A stretch of 5,077 nt of DNA from NCBI GenBank assembly GCA_945949655.1, contig CAMFFG010000115.1, positions 1 through 5,077 of the forward strand, read 5' to 3'. The position numbers were made by a program, and so were the translations under genes. Of the stretch, positions 1 through 5,077 are shown in pieces; positions within the stretch are counted from its first letter, which is position 1, and each line of letters starts with the position of its first letter. The notes under the pieces were generated by a model. It saw only the letters and a program-made list of their open reading frames with translations. It was not told where the DNA came from and made no database searches. Source of the stretch: an uncultured Peptococcaceae bacterium. GTDB taxonomy: Bacteria > Bacillota > Peptococcia > Peptococcales > Peptococcaceae.

Positions 1-32
1 CAATTTATATTTTTTTATTTAACTTTTTCCTC

Positions 33-60
33 TTGACATAACACCGTTAGACTATATAAT
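33..60 (+). promoter_or_regulatory. Consensus sigma-A-type promoter facing the riboswitch
   Basis: A perfect -35 hexamer TTGACA (33-38) and a perfect -10 TATAAT (55-60) are separated by 16 bases, with an A/T-rich stretch upstream (3-28) that could act as an UP element. Transcription would start near 67 and run rightward. No rightward gene begins nearby: the next features are the hairpin at 94-127 and then the antisense strand of the S-box leader and the GNAT gene. The product would therefore be a short RNA of about 60 bases or a longer antisense RNA. In A/T-rich DNA such a match could be fortuitous, but both hexamers are exact. Confidence 0.55.
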
Positions 61-90
61 TCTGAAATAAGCTGCCATACGGCAAAATAC

Positions 91-127
91 AAAAAAAGCC
101 ATTTTCTTTCGGTAGAAAATGGCTTTT
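91..127 (-). terminator. Intrinsic terminator of the S-box expression platform
   Basis: Bases 94-107 and 114-127 form a perfect 14-bp stem around a 6-base loop. Read leftward, the stem is followed by a run of seven T (97-91), the signature of a Rho-independent terminator. On the opposite strand the tail is only four T followed by C, so rightward termination would be weaker. The 5' arm and loop of the leftward hairpin (122-111) can instead pair with the 3' side of the riboswitch (159-148). It is therefore the SAM-responsive off-switch for the gene beyond the left edge. It may also end read-through transcripts from the GNAT gene. Confidence 0.88.
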
Positions 128-253
128 CATTATACTGTGCTGACACTCCATTATCTACCAGACATTCTGTCTGCAGGATTTAGCACATTTCCAGCTATGC
201 TGGCTGTTGCCGGGCTTCATTGGGCCAGTCCCTCCGCCTCTCTCGATAACAAA
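91..253 (-). ncRNA. SAM-I (S-box) riboswitch, aptamer plus expression platform
   Basis: On the minus strand this matches the SAM-I class in order. The P1 5' arm is at 253-245 (TTTGTTATC), followed by the conserved GAGAGAGG (244-237) and the GGAGGGACTGGCCC block (235-222). Next come ATGAAGCCCGGCAAC (220-206), a P3 hairpin CCAGC-ATA-GCTGG (203-191), the conserved GTGCTAAATCC (186-176), a P4 hairpin (173-159) and the P1 3' arm (155-147). S-box RNAs bind S-adenosylmethionine and usually repress methionine/SAM synthesis or methionine uptake genes in Firmicutes. The segment 159-148 pairs at 11 of 12 positions with 122-111, giving an antiterminator exclusive with both P1 and the terminator; SAM binding would thus terminate transcription. 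No start codon with a ribosome site lies in 1-90, so the controlled gene is beyond the left edge and is not identified. Confidence 0.95.
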
Positions 254-283
254 GACTTACTTGATTTAATTTTTGTTTCCTTT

Positions 284-312
284 ACTATACCACAGCAGAC
301 CGTTGTTGTAAA
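284..312 (-). promoter_or_regulatory. Promoter of the S-box leader
   Basis: Read leftward, the -35 is TTTACA (312-307), the spacer is exactly 17 bases, and the -10 is TATAGT (289-284); each hexamer is 5/6 to consensus. The start would be near 277, about 24 bases before the P1 stem of the riboswitch. The -35 lies only a few bases past the stop codon of the GNAT gene, so GNAT transcripts can also read into the leader. Confidence 0.85.
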
Positions 313-319
313 GATTTTT

Positions 320-889
320 CTACGCACGGGACTTCCATTTTGGTACAATCGCCAGGCTTTCATACTCTTCCCGGGTCATGCCCAGAATCCACTGATCTAT
401 ATACTGCCCATCGATGAAGGTATGCTTCCGCAGTTTACCCTCTGCAGTAAACCCGAAAGAAAGTGCCGACTTCAAGCCCAGGCGGTTGTTGTCATTGATC
501 TTGGAATAGCATTTTTCAAACCCAAAGTGATAGAACACCACATCCGCCAGTACGATCATCAGATCCACCCCGAAACCGGCCAGCCGGTTTTCCTCATCGC
601 CGATACCCAATGCGATTTCCGCATGTCCATTCTGCCGGTCGATATTTTTAATCGAAGCAATCCCGATCGGTTCCCCTGTCCGTTTGTTCTTTACCACAAA
701 ATCGACCTGTTCCGCGCTTGGATCTGTTACATCTTTCATCTTGCTGATCTCATCTTCGATCATATCCAGCGAGACACTCATGTAACTGTCATACCAGTGT
801 CGGAATTCCTTATTCATAAACCACTTCTGAAAATAGTATGCATCCTCTTTGGTTGGCTTCTGCAAAATAACTTTTCTCCCAGTGAACAT
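320..889 (-). CDS. GNAT-family N-acetyltransferase (RimJ/RimL-like)
   Basis: This 189-residue protein has the layout of the RimJ/RimL/SpeG-type GNAT acetyltransferases, which move an acetyl group from acetyl-CoA to an amine such as a protein N-terminus, polyamine or antibiotic. The start region reads MFTGRKVILQKPTKED, the usual first beta strand and helix. The central GEPIGIASIKNID strand pair (about 72-84) is followed by EIALGIGDEENRLAGFG (about 91-107), where R102, G105 and G107 sit in the acetyl-CoA pyrophosphate loop. The C-terminal part (N134/N135, then SFGFTAEGKLR, about 144-154) is the typical N..GF..EG motif, ending in DQWILGMTREEY. I chose ATG 889 because GGAGG (902-898) lies 8 bases upstream; an in-frame TTG at 904 would overlap that site. 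It has its own promoter (935-963), and no terminator is seen before the S-box promoter. The substrate cannot be told from the sequence. Confidence 0.88.
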   Translation of the reverse strand: MFTGRKVILQKPTKEDAYYFQKWFMNKEFRHWYDSYMSVSLDMIEDEISKMKDVTDPSAEQVDFVVKNKRTGEPIGIASIKNIDRQNGHAEIALGIGDEENRLAGFGVDLMIVLADVVFYHFGFEKCYSKINDNNRLGLKSALSFGFTAEGKLRKHTFIDGQYIDQWILGMTREEYESLAIVPKWKSRA

Positions 890-897
890 TTCTGCCA

Positions 898-902
898 CCT
901 CC
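898..902 (-). promoter_or_regulatory. Ribosome binding site of the GNAT gene
   Basis: Read leftward, GGAGG lies 8 bases before ATG 889. It decides the start, because the in-frame upstream TTG codon (904-902) overlaps this site and has no comparable site of its own. Confidence 0.85.
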
Positions 903-934
903 AATGCCCTTTACAGTTTTTTTCGTTACCTTTT

Positions 935-963
935 ATTTTATCCCACAAACAGCCACAGGTCAA
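935..963 (-). promoter_or_regulatory. Promoter of the GNAT gene
   Basis: Read leftward, the -35 is TTGACC (963-958) and the -10 is TAAAAT (940-935), separated by exactly 17 bases; each is 5/6 to the sigma-A consensus. The start would be near 928, giving a leader of about 40 bases before ATG 889. The upstream stretch 964-1083 holds no gene I can support; it lies between this promoter and the divergent helicase promoter. Confidence 0.8.
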
Positions 964-1083
964 CCGTTTCCCGTCAGGGAATTGCCCTTGCAGCAAAGTT
1001 TTTTTGTTTCTTCAAAAGGGTTATACGCTGTACCAAACCCATATCATCAGCAAAATATTTGATACCGGCCATGTGGGCAGAGA

Positions 1084-1112
1084 ATGACTTTTTCCGTATT
1101 CCATGCTATAAT
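1084..1112 (+). promoter_or_regulatory. Extended -10 promoter of the helicase gene
   Basis: A perfect TATAAT (1107-1112) is preceded by TGC (1104-1106), making an extended -10 element. A 17-base spacer separates it from ATGACT (1084-1089), which keeps the TGAC core of the -35. The predicted start near 1119 gives an untranslated leader of about 53 bases. I see no operator or cold-shock-type long leader. Confidence 0.75.
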
Positions 1113-1158
1113 GACACTTACGATATACGTTAGTCTTTATCACCAAAATCAGAAAGAT

Positions 1159-1163
1159 GGAGG
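1159..1163 (+). promoter_or_regulatory. Ribosome binding site of the helicase gene
   Basis: GGAGG lies 8 bases before ATG 1172. An in-frame ATG at 1157 overlaps this site and has only a weak AGAAAG-type sequence upstream. The later ATG is therefore the likely start. Confidence 0.85.
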
Positions 1164-1171
1164 ATTACAAT

Positions 1172-2542
1172 ATGTCTTTTCAAGCCTTGCTGCAGCACGA
1201 GGCCATGGCGCAGGCACTGGCCTCACAGCATATCACCGAACCTACTGCAATCCAGCAGCAGGTCATCCCCTTACTGCTGGCTGGCCGCGATGTCATCGGC
1301 CAATCTTACACCGGCAGTGGCAAAACGCTGGCTTATCTGTGCCCCGTACTGCTCAATATCCAACCAGATGCCAGACAAGTACAGGCACTGATTCTGGCAC
1401 CTACCCATGAGCTTGTGATGCAGATTTACAGACAGGCACAATTGCTGATTCAGGATTCTGGTCTGCAGATTCACTGCCAGAGCATCATCGGTGAAGCCAA
1501 TATCAATAATCAGATCGCCAAATTAAAAGAAAAGCCTCAGCTTATCGTCGGCACACCGGGCCGAATTCTGGATCTGATCAAAAAACGAAAAATCAACTGC
1601 CAGACCATCCGCACCGTTATCATTGATGAGATGGATGGCCTGCTGGATAATACCAACCAGCAGACTGTGCTGGATATTCTAAAAAGTATGCTGCGTGACC
1701 GACAGCTGGCGGCTTTTTCTGCCACTTCCAGCAATCATACGCTGGATTTACTGCTGCAGCAGATGCATGACCCGGCACTGGTCAAAATTGAGCAACAGGC
1801 TAAAATGAACCCAAACATCGACCATTTTTACCTGATCAGTGAACAGAGAGATAAATTTGTACAACTGCGCAAGCTGCTGCATGCGCTTGAGGAGGAAGCA
1901 GAACGGATCCTGATTTTTATGAACGATGGCCCTGAACTGGACTTTTTAGTAGATAAACTGAATTACCACAAAATCCGCACCTACAGTTTGCATGGCATTG
2001 TGTCCAAGGAAGAACGGCAAAAGGCTATGGAGGAATTCCGAAAAGGAAAAATCAGAATTCTGGTTTCTTCCGATCTGGCTGCCCGCGGATTGGATATCCC
2101 GGATATCACCCATGTAATTAATATGGATTTTCCTGCCGAACCAAACGAATATATTCACCGGGCAGGCCGCACCGCCCGCGGGGATCGGCAAGGCCAGTGC
2201 TACAGCATTGTAAATCCCCGAGAACTGGCCGCACTGCGTATTTATCAGCGTGAATTTGATATCCAGGTAGCTCCGGTGCATCTGGTGAAGGGTAAAATTC
2301 TTGCCGGTGCGGTGAAAGAATTTTATAAAGATCCCGACCGTAAGAAAAAAGCGCAGAAAAAATCCTCTACCCCAAAAACAGACAAAAAACCAGAGAAGAA
2401 GACGGTTAAAAAGGCAGACAGCAGTCACAAATCCGGCAGCCGTGCCGGACAAAAGCGAGAGGATAATAAAAATATCCGCTCTATGCAGAAACCGACTGGA
2501 ACGAAGGCGCCCAGCCCAAAAAGAACAGAAAAAAGATCCTGA
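1172..2542 (+). CDS. DEAD-box ATP-dependent RNA helicase
   Basis: This 456-residue protein has both RecA-like lobes of the superfamily 2 DEAD-box family, which unwind short RNA duplexes in ribosome assembly, mRNA decay or cold adaptation. Lobe 1 has the Q motif (ITEPTAIQ, 21-28), Walker A (SYTGSGKT, 45-52), motif Ia (PTHELVMQ, 77-84), Ib (TPGR, 128-131), motif II as DEMD (152-155) and motif III SAT (183-185). Lobe 2 has motif IV (LIFMND, 247-252), motif V (SSDLAARGLD, 299-308) and motif VI (YIHRAGRTARG, 327-337). All catalytic residues are kept (K51, D152, E153, the motif VI arginines). Several positions differ from the usual form: DEMD for DEAD, His for Arg in PTREL, and HRAGRTAR for HRIGRTGR. 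Residues from about 386 form a Lys/Arg-rich, low-complexity tail, probably disordered and RNA-binding. The gene is monocistronic, with its own promoter and terminator. I cannot assign it to a specific member such as CshA, CshB or DbpA. Confidence 0.95.
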   Translation: MSFQALLQHEAMAQALASQHITEPTAIQQQVIPLLLAGRDVIGQSYTGSGKTLAYLCPVLLNIQPDARQVQALILAPTHELVMQIYRQAQLLIQDSGLQIHCQSIIGEANINNQIAKLKEKPQLIVGTPGRILDLIKKRKINCQTIRTVIIDEMDGLLDNTNQQTVLDILKSMLRDRQLAAFSATSSNHTLDLLLQQMHDPALVKIEQQAKMNPNIDHFYLISEQRDKFVQLRKLLHALEEEAERILIFMNDGPELDFLVDKLNYHKIRTYSLHGIVSKEERQKAMEEFRKGKIRILVSSDLAARGLDIPDITHVINMDFPAEPNEYIHRAGRTARGDRQGQCYSIVNPRELAALRIYQREFDIQVAPVHLVKGKILAGAVKEFYKDPDRKKKAQKKSSTPKTDKKPEKKTVKKADSSHKSGSRAGQKREDNKNIRSMQKPTGTKAPSPKRTEKRS

Positions 2543-2546
2543 CCTG

Positions 2547-2586
2547 AAACAAAGTTGCCCGGCATGAGCCGGGCAACTTTGTTTTT
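2547..2586 (+). terminator. Strong intrinsic terminator after the helicase gene
   Basis: Bases 2547-2563 and 2568-2584 form a perfect 17-bp stem with a four-base loop (ATGA) and a G/C-rich core. A T run follows (2582-2586). It begins just after the TGA stop at 2540-2542. Read leftward, the tail is only three T and C, but the very stable stem sits between two convergent units. It probably also stops the leftward operon, for which I see no other terminator past 2628. Confidence 0.93.
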
Positions 2587-2627
2587 ATATTATTTTATTT
2601 TTCGCTCAGAAAACATATACACACCGT

Positions 2628-2990
2628 TTAATGTGCACCGCATGTATCATGATGCTGATGTTCATGACAGACAGTGCCATTTGACTGAAGCTTACCGCTC
2701 AGATACGCCAATACTGCAGCGTCGGCATTCCCAGAAGCGCCTGTAACCACCTCTACATTACGCTGCTGAAAAATATCTACAGCTCCGCCTCCCATACCAC
2801 CAGCCAACACTACAGCTGCACCGTTATCGGCTAAAAAGTTAGGCAGAAAACCTGGTTTGTGTCCTGGATTGACAACAGATTCTTTTTTTAGAATCATACC
2901 ATTTTCTGTGTCAAAAAATATAAAGTTAGCGCAATGACCAAAATGCTGTGCAACCTCTGATCCTTCGCAAGCGACCGCTATTCTTTTCAT
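2628..2990 (-). CDS. NifX/ORP-like dinitrogenase Fe-Mo cofactor family protein
   Basis: This 120-residue protein matches the small NifX/NifB-C-terminal-like family (Pfam Nitro_FeMo-Co), whose members bind or carry metal-sulfur clusters; the Desulfovibrio orange protein (ORP) of this family holds a mixed Mo-Cu sulfide cluster. Visible marks are the first strand KRIAVACEG (2-10), the family motif HFGHC (16-20) at the usual HFG position, then a PGFLPNFLADNGAAVVLAGG segment (46-65) with a glycine-rich GGMGGGA turn, and the closing ASGNADAAVLAYLSGKL (85-101). The C-terminus (108-120) is rich in Cys and His (C108, H109, H111, H113, H114, C117, H120), a likely metal-binding tail. C8 and C20 are further candidate ligands. 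No nif structural gene is in view, so a nitrogenase role is not implied. It is the last gene of the leftward run, 53 bases after the Mrp gene, with GGAG 5 bases before ATG. Confidence 0.87.
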   Translation of the reverse strand: MKRIAVACEGSEVAQHFGHCANFIFFDTENGMILKKESVVNPGHKPGFLPNFLADNGAAVVLAGGMGGGAVDIFQQRNVEVVTGASGNADAAVLAYLSGKLQSNGTVCHEHQHHDTCGAH

Positions 2991-3043
2991 TGTGTCTCCA
3001 CACTCCTGTACAGTAAATTGAAATTTTAATTCATGTGCTCTGC

Positions 3044-3880
3044 TTACCGCGCAAGCTGTTCCAGCTTTGCTGTCACGCCGTCCATCCAGTCAAACTCCAT
3101 CTGTTCCAGTGTACCGGCATCGCAGCAGGCCGCAATGGCCGGATCGATAGGCAGTTTAGCCAGCACTTCCAGCTGATACTGCCCGGCGATCTCTTCAATG
3201 TGGCTTTCCCCAAAGATGGCATAATCTTTACCATTGTCCGGGCAGTGGAAATAAGACATATTTTCCACCAGTCCTAAAACCGGAATATTCATCATCTCTG
3301 CCATTTTCACCGCTTTGGTCACAATCATAGATACCAGCTCCTGCGGTGAAGTGACGATCAGGATCCCATCCACCGGCAGCGACTGAAACACCGTCAGCGG
3401 CACATCGCCGGTGCCCGGCGGCATATCAATAAACATATAGTCCACATCGCCCCAGATCACATCGTGCCAGAACTGTTTTACCCCGTTGGCAATTACCGGT
3501 CCCCGCCATACCACCGGGTCGGTGTCATTGTCCAGCAGCAGATTGATGGACATGATCTTAATGCCGTTATCCAGCGTGGCCTTCGGAATCACGCCCTGCT
3601 CTGTGCCAGTGGCCTGGCTGTGAATGCCAAAAATTTTAGGAATAGATGGCCCGGTGATGTCGGCATCCAGAATTGCAGTTTTATAGCCTTTACGAGCCAT
3701 AGCAATAGCGGACAGAGAAGTCACCAGAGATTTCCCTACACCGCCTTTACCACTGACAACACCGATCACTTTTTTTACTTTGCTCAGTTCATTCAGAGGT
3801 TCAAAAATCGAATCCTCCTGTCGTTCACCGCAGCTGGCTTCTCCACAGCTGCCGCAATTATGACTGCAACTTTCTGACAT
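3044..3880 (-). CDS. mrp: Mrp/NBP35-type Fe-S cluster carrier ATPase
   Basis: This 278-residue cytoplasmic P-loop protein belongs to the Mrp/ApbC/NBP35 branch of the MinD/ParA superfamily. These are dimeric ATPases that hold a bridging Fe-S cluster and pass it to client apoproteins. The deviant Walker A is SGKGGVGKS (43-51) with signature lysine K45 and K50. Switch I is DADITGPSIP (72-81), a family hallmark, and switch II is DMPPGTGDVP (152-161). The VENMSYF signature (205-211) follows. The N-terminus has four cysteines, C5, C9, C12 and C17 (CX3CX2CX4C), recalling the ferredoxin-like N-terminus of NBP35. The normal CPXC bridging-cluster motif after VENMSYF reads CPDN (213-216): the second cysteine is Asn. 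ATG 3880 has AAAAGGAG ending 10 bases upstream. The gap of 61 bases after the preceding gene has no clear promoter or terminator, so co-transcription is likely. In ORP clusters an Mrp homologue accompanies the small NifX-like protein. Confidence 0.93.
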   Translation of the reverse strand: MSESCSHNCGSCGEASCGERQEDSIFEPLNELSKVKKVIGVVSGKGGVGKSLVTSLSAIAMARKGYKTAILDADITGPSIPKIFGIHSQATGTEQGVIPKATLDNGIKIMSINLLLDNDTDPVVWRGPVIANGVKQFWHDVIWGDVDYMFIDMPPGTGDVPLTVFQSLPVDGILIVTSPQELVSMIVTKAVKMAEMMNIPVLGLVENMSYFHCPDNGKDYAIFGESHIEEIAGQYQLEVLAKLPIDPAIAACCDAGTLEQMEFDWMDGVTAKLEQLAR

Positions 3881-3941
3881 ATTATTTACACTCCTTTTTC
3901 TGATACTGTATATTCCTGAATATCCTGTTACGCTCTCGCCG

Positions 3942-4817
3942 CTACATTGTTATAACATCAAACAGTTCCATGGTCTTCTGATAAATTTCCCGCACTGCAT
4001 TACCAGCAGCACAATCCCGATCTACAATGGTTTCGCCGTCGTTAATGGCCTGCACCGCTTCCAGATCAAAAGGAATGCGGCCTACAAAAGGGATATCTCT
4101 GCGGTAGCAGAATTCTTCAATTTTATTTGTATTCTCCACATTGGTATCGTACTTATTCACACAGACTGCCGTCAGCACCTGAAAAATCTCTGCTGTGTGC
4201 AGAATACGCTCTAAATCACTGATGCCGGACACCGACGGTTCTGCCACGATCAACGCCAGATCAACACCGCTCAGCGAGGCAATGACAGCACAGCCGATCC
4301 CAGGCGAACCATCAATGATAGAAAACGCCGCATCCTTTCCGGCGCGGCGCATGCGCCGTTTCACCTGCGTCACCAGCATGCCTGAATTGCCGCTGCCCAT
4401 TTTCAGCTGTGCAGTGGAAAAAATGTTGCTTTCATTGCGGTACAGCTGCATCTCACCGGCCAGCATTTCCTGCATAGTGACAGCACTGGCCGGGCATACG
4501 TAAGCGCATACACCGCAGCCTTCACAGGCAAAGGGATTGACTTTGTATCCGCCATCTGTTTTTTCAATGGCATGAAACTGACAGTGATATTGGCAGCTGC
4601 CACACTTCACACAGGTTTCCGGCTGAATCTGCGCTTTTGCCAGGCCATAATAGTCCTCTTTCTCCGGTGCCCCACTGCACTGGGTCACCAGATGCAGGTT
4701 TGGCGCATCCACATCACAGTCGGCAAAGGCTCTGGCCTGGGACAGCCGGATAAAAGCACTGGCTACCGTTGTTTTTCCGGTGCCGCCTTTACCGCTCAGA
4801 ATCAATAGCTGTTTCAC
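3942..4817 (-). CDS. MinD-superfamily ATPase with inserted ferredoxin domain
   Basis: This 291-residue protein has the layout of COG1149-type P-loop ATPases, in which a 2[4Fe-4S] ferredoxin module is inserted in a MinD/ParA fold. The N-terminal deviant Walker A is LSGKGGTGKTT (7-17) with K10 and K15, followed by DCDVDAPN (33-40). The ferredoxin insert has two cysteine groups: C69, C72, C75, C79, then C98, C101, C104, C108-P. In the first group the residue after the last cysteine is Gln rather than Pro. Switch II is DGSPGIGC (169-176), and a VCVNKYD segment (218-224) and GRIPFD (246-251) close the ATPase fold. I chose GTG 4817 because GGAGG lies 9 bases upstream and the protein then begins directly at the first beta strand; an in-frame ATG at 4856 would add 13 basic residues atypical for the family. 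It overlaps the upstream paralogue by 29 bases, suggesting translational coupling. Inferred role: ATP-driven electron or cluster transfer with the downstream Mrp and ORP-like proteins. Confidence 0.9.
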   Translation of the reverse strand: MKQLLILSGKGGTGKTTVASAFIRLSQARAFADCDVDAPNLHLVTQCSGAPEKEDYYGLAKAQIQPETCVKCGSCQYHCQFHAIEKTDGGYKVNPFACEGCGVCAYVCPASAVTMQEMLAGEMQLYRNESNIFSTAQLKMGSGNSGMLVTQVKRRMRRAGKDAAFSIIDGSPGIGCAVIASLSGVDLALIVAEPSVSGISDLERILHTAEIFQVLTAVCVNKYDTNVENTNKIEEFCYRRDIPFVGRIPFDLEAVQAINDGETIVDRDCAAGNAVREIYQKTMELFDVITM

Positions 4818-5077
4818 TGACTGTCGCCTCCTTAATCTGCTGCAGGATCTCTGCAAATATATCTTTATATTTTCCGTTCAAGCGGCTGACGATCTGAGAG
4901 TTGGAATTCAGATGCCCAAGTTCCTGATCAAAGGGGATTCTGCCAAGGATCGGGATATTATGTGCGATACAGAATATTTCTGCCGGATTTTCTCCTTCCA
5001 GGCATTTGTTCAAAACCACACCATAAGGCTTATGAAAAATCTGCACCAGCTCATACACCACGTTCAGAATATGCACG
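4789..5077 (-). CDS. C-terminal part of a second MinD-type ATPase (runs off the right edge)
   Basis: Only the last 95 residues or so are in the window; the gene begins beyond the right edge, and the GTG at 5076-5074 is simply an internal valine. The fragment aligns by eye with the C-terminal third of the next gene: HILNVVYELVQIF matches the helix after the second core strand, GVVLNK (19-24) matches AVCVNK, and HNIPILGRIPFDQE (39-52) matches RDIPFVGRIPFDLE. It is thus very probably a paralogue of the COG1149 type, and tandem pairs of these genes are usual. Whether this copy carries the ferredoxin insert cannot be seen. Its stop codon (4789-4791) lies inside the following gene, giving a 29-base overlap. 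Confidence 0.87.
   Translation of the reverse strand, partial: VHILNVVYELVQIFHKPYGVVLNKCLEGENPAEIFCIAHNIPILGRIPFDQELGHLNSNSQIVSRLNGKYKDIFAEILQQIKEATVSETAIDSER
4827..4831 (-). promoter_or_regulatory. Ribosome binding site inside the upstream gene
   Basis: Read leftward, AAGGAGG (4833-4827) ends 9 bases before GTG 4817. It lies within the coding sequence of the preceding ATPase gene and supports a GTG start over the in-frame ATG at 4856. Confidence 0.8.

Noticed and set aside
119..1087. Long rightward open frame of about 320 codons opposite the GNAT gene
   Set aside because: It covers the S-box leader and the GNAT gene in antisense, has no ribosome site at its first ATG (which lies inside the terminator hairpin), and its composition does not look like a protein family I know. 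The GNAT frame on the other strand is clearly real.
1946..2452. Leftward open frame of about 168 codons inside the helicase gene
   Set aside because: It is the complement of a well-conserved helicase lobe. The hydrophobic Phe/Leu-rich translation comes from the reverse complement of the Lys-rich tail codons.
2628..2990. Nitrogen fixation gene
   Set aside because: The family name comes from NifX/NifB, but no nif structural or cofactor genes are in the window, and the neighbours fit an ORP/Mrp-type set instead.
2991..3043. Possible internal promoter before the NifX-like gene (TTGCGC / TAAAAT)
   Set aside because: The spacing between the two hexamers is about 20 bases and the -35 is poor, so operon transcription from upstream is the better explanation.
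3464..3877. Rightward open frame opposite the Mrp gene (also 3035-3277)
   Set aside because: Antisense shadow of a protein with unmistakable Walker A and switch motifs; no ribosome site or promoter.
3908..3925. Short near-palindrome ATATTC-CT-GAATAT between the Mrp and ferredoxin-ATPase genes
   Set aside because: The two-base centre cannot form a stable hairpin, no T run follows, and no promoter elements flank it well enough to call it an operator. Probably chance in A/T-rich spacer.

Overview
The window looks like chromosomal DNA from an anaerobic, low-to-moderate G+C Firmicute, most likely a Clostridia-type bacterium. The evidence is a textbook SAM-I (S-box) leader, GGAGG-type Shine-Dalgarno sites 8-10 bases from the starts, sigma-A-like promoters, and a run of iron-sulfur/MinD-type ATPase genes typical of obligate anaerobes. 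I see no mobile element, CRISPR array, tRNA or rRNA.

Left part (1-889). A leftward SAM-I riboswitch with its own promoter, aptamer, antiterminator and terminator occupies about 91-312. The gene it controls lies beyond the left edge. A consensus rightward promoter (33-60) faces it. Immediately upstream of the riboswitch promoter, and in the same leftward direction, is a GNAT acetyltransferase gene (320-889) with its own promoter.

Middle (890-2586). A divergent intergenic region carries the GNAT promoter (leftward) and an extended -10 promoter (rightward). The latter drives a monocistronic DEAD-box RNA helicase gene (1172-2542), which ends in a very strong intrinsic terminator.

Right part (2628-5077). 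Four leftward genes form a probable operon entering from beyond the right edge. In transcription order they are: the tail of a MinD-type ATPase, a second MinD-type ATPase with an inserted two-cluster ferredoxin domain (translationally overlapped with the first), an Mrp/NBP35-type Fe-S carrier ATPase with a Cys-rich N-terminus, and a small NifX/ORP-like protein of the dinitrogenase Fe-Mo cofactor family with a Cys/His-rich tail. This set matches the core of the anaerobe-specific 'orange protein' (ORP) complex described in Desulfovibrio. The inferred job is metal-sulfur cluster assembly or carriage coupled to ATP-driven partner proteins; the exact cluster and its client are unknown from the sequence.

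The most notable items are the ORP-like gene set with its unusual cysteine patterns, and the riboswitch with a fully readable switching mechanism opposed by a strong antisense promoter.
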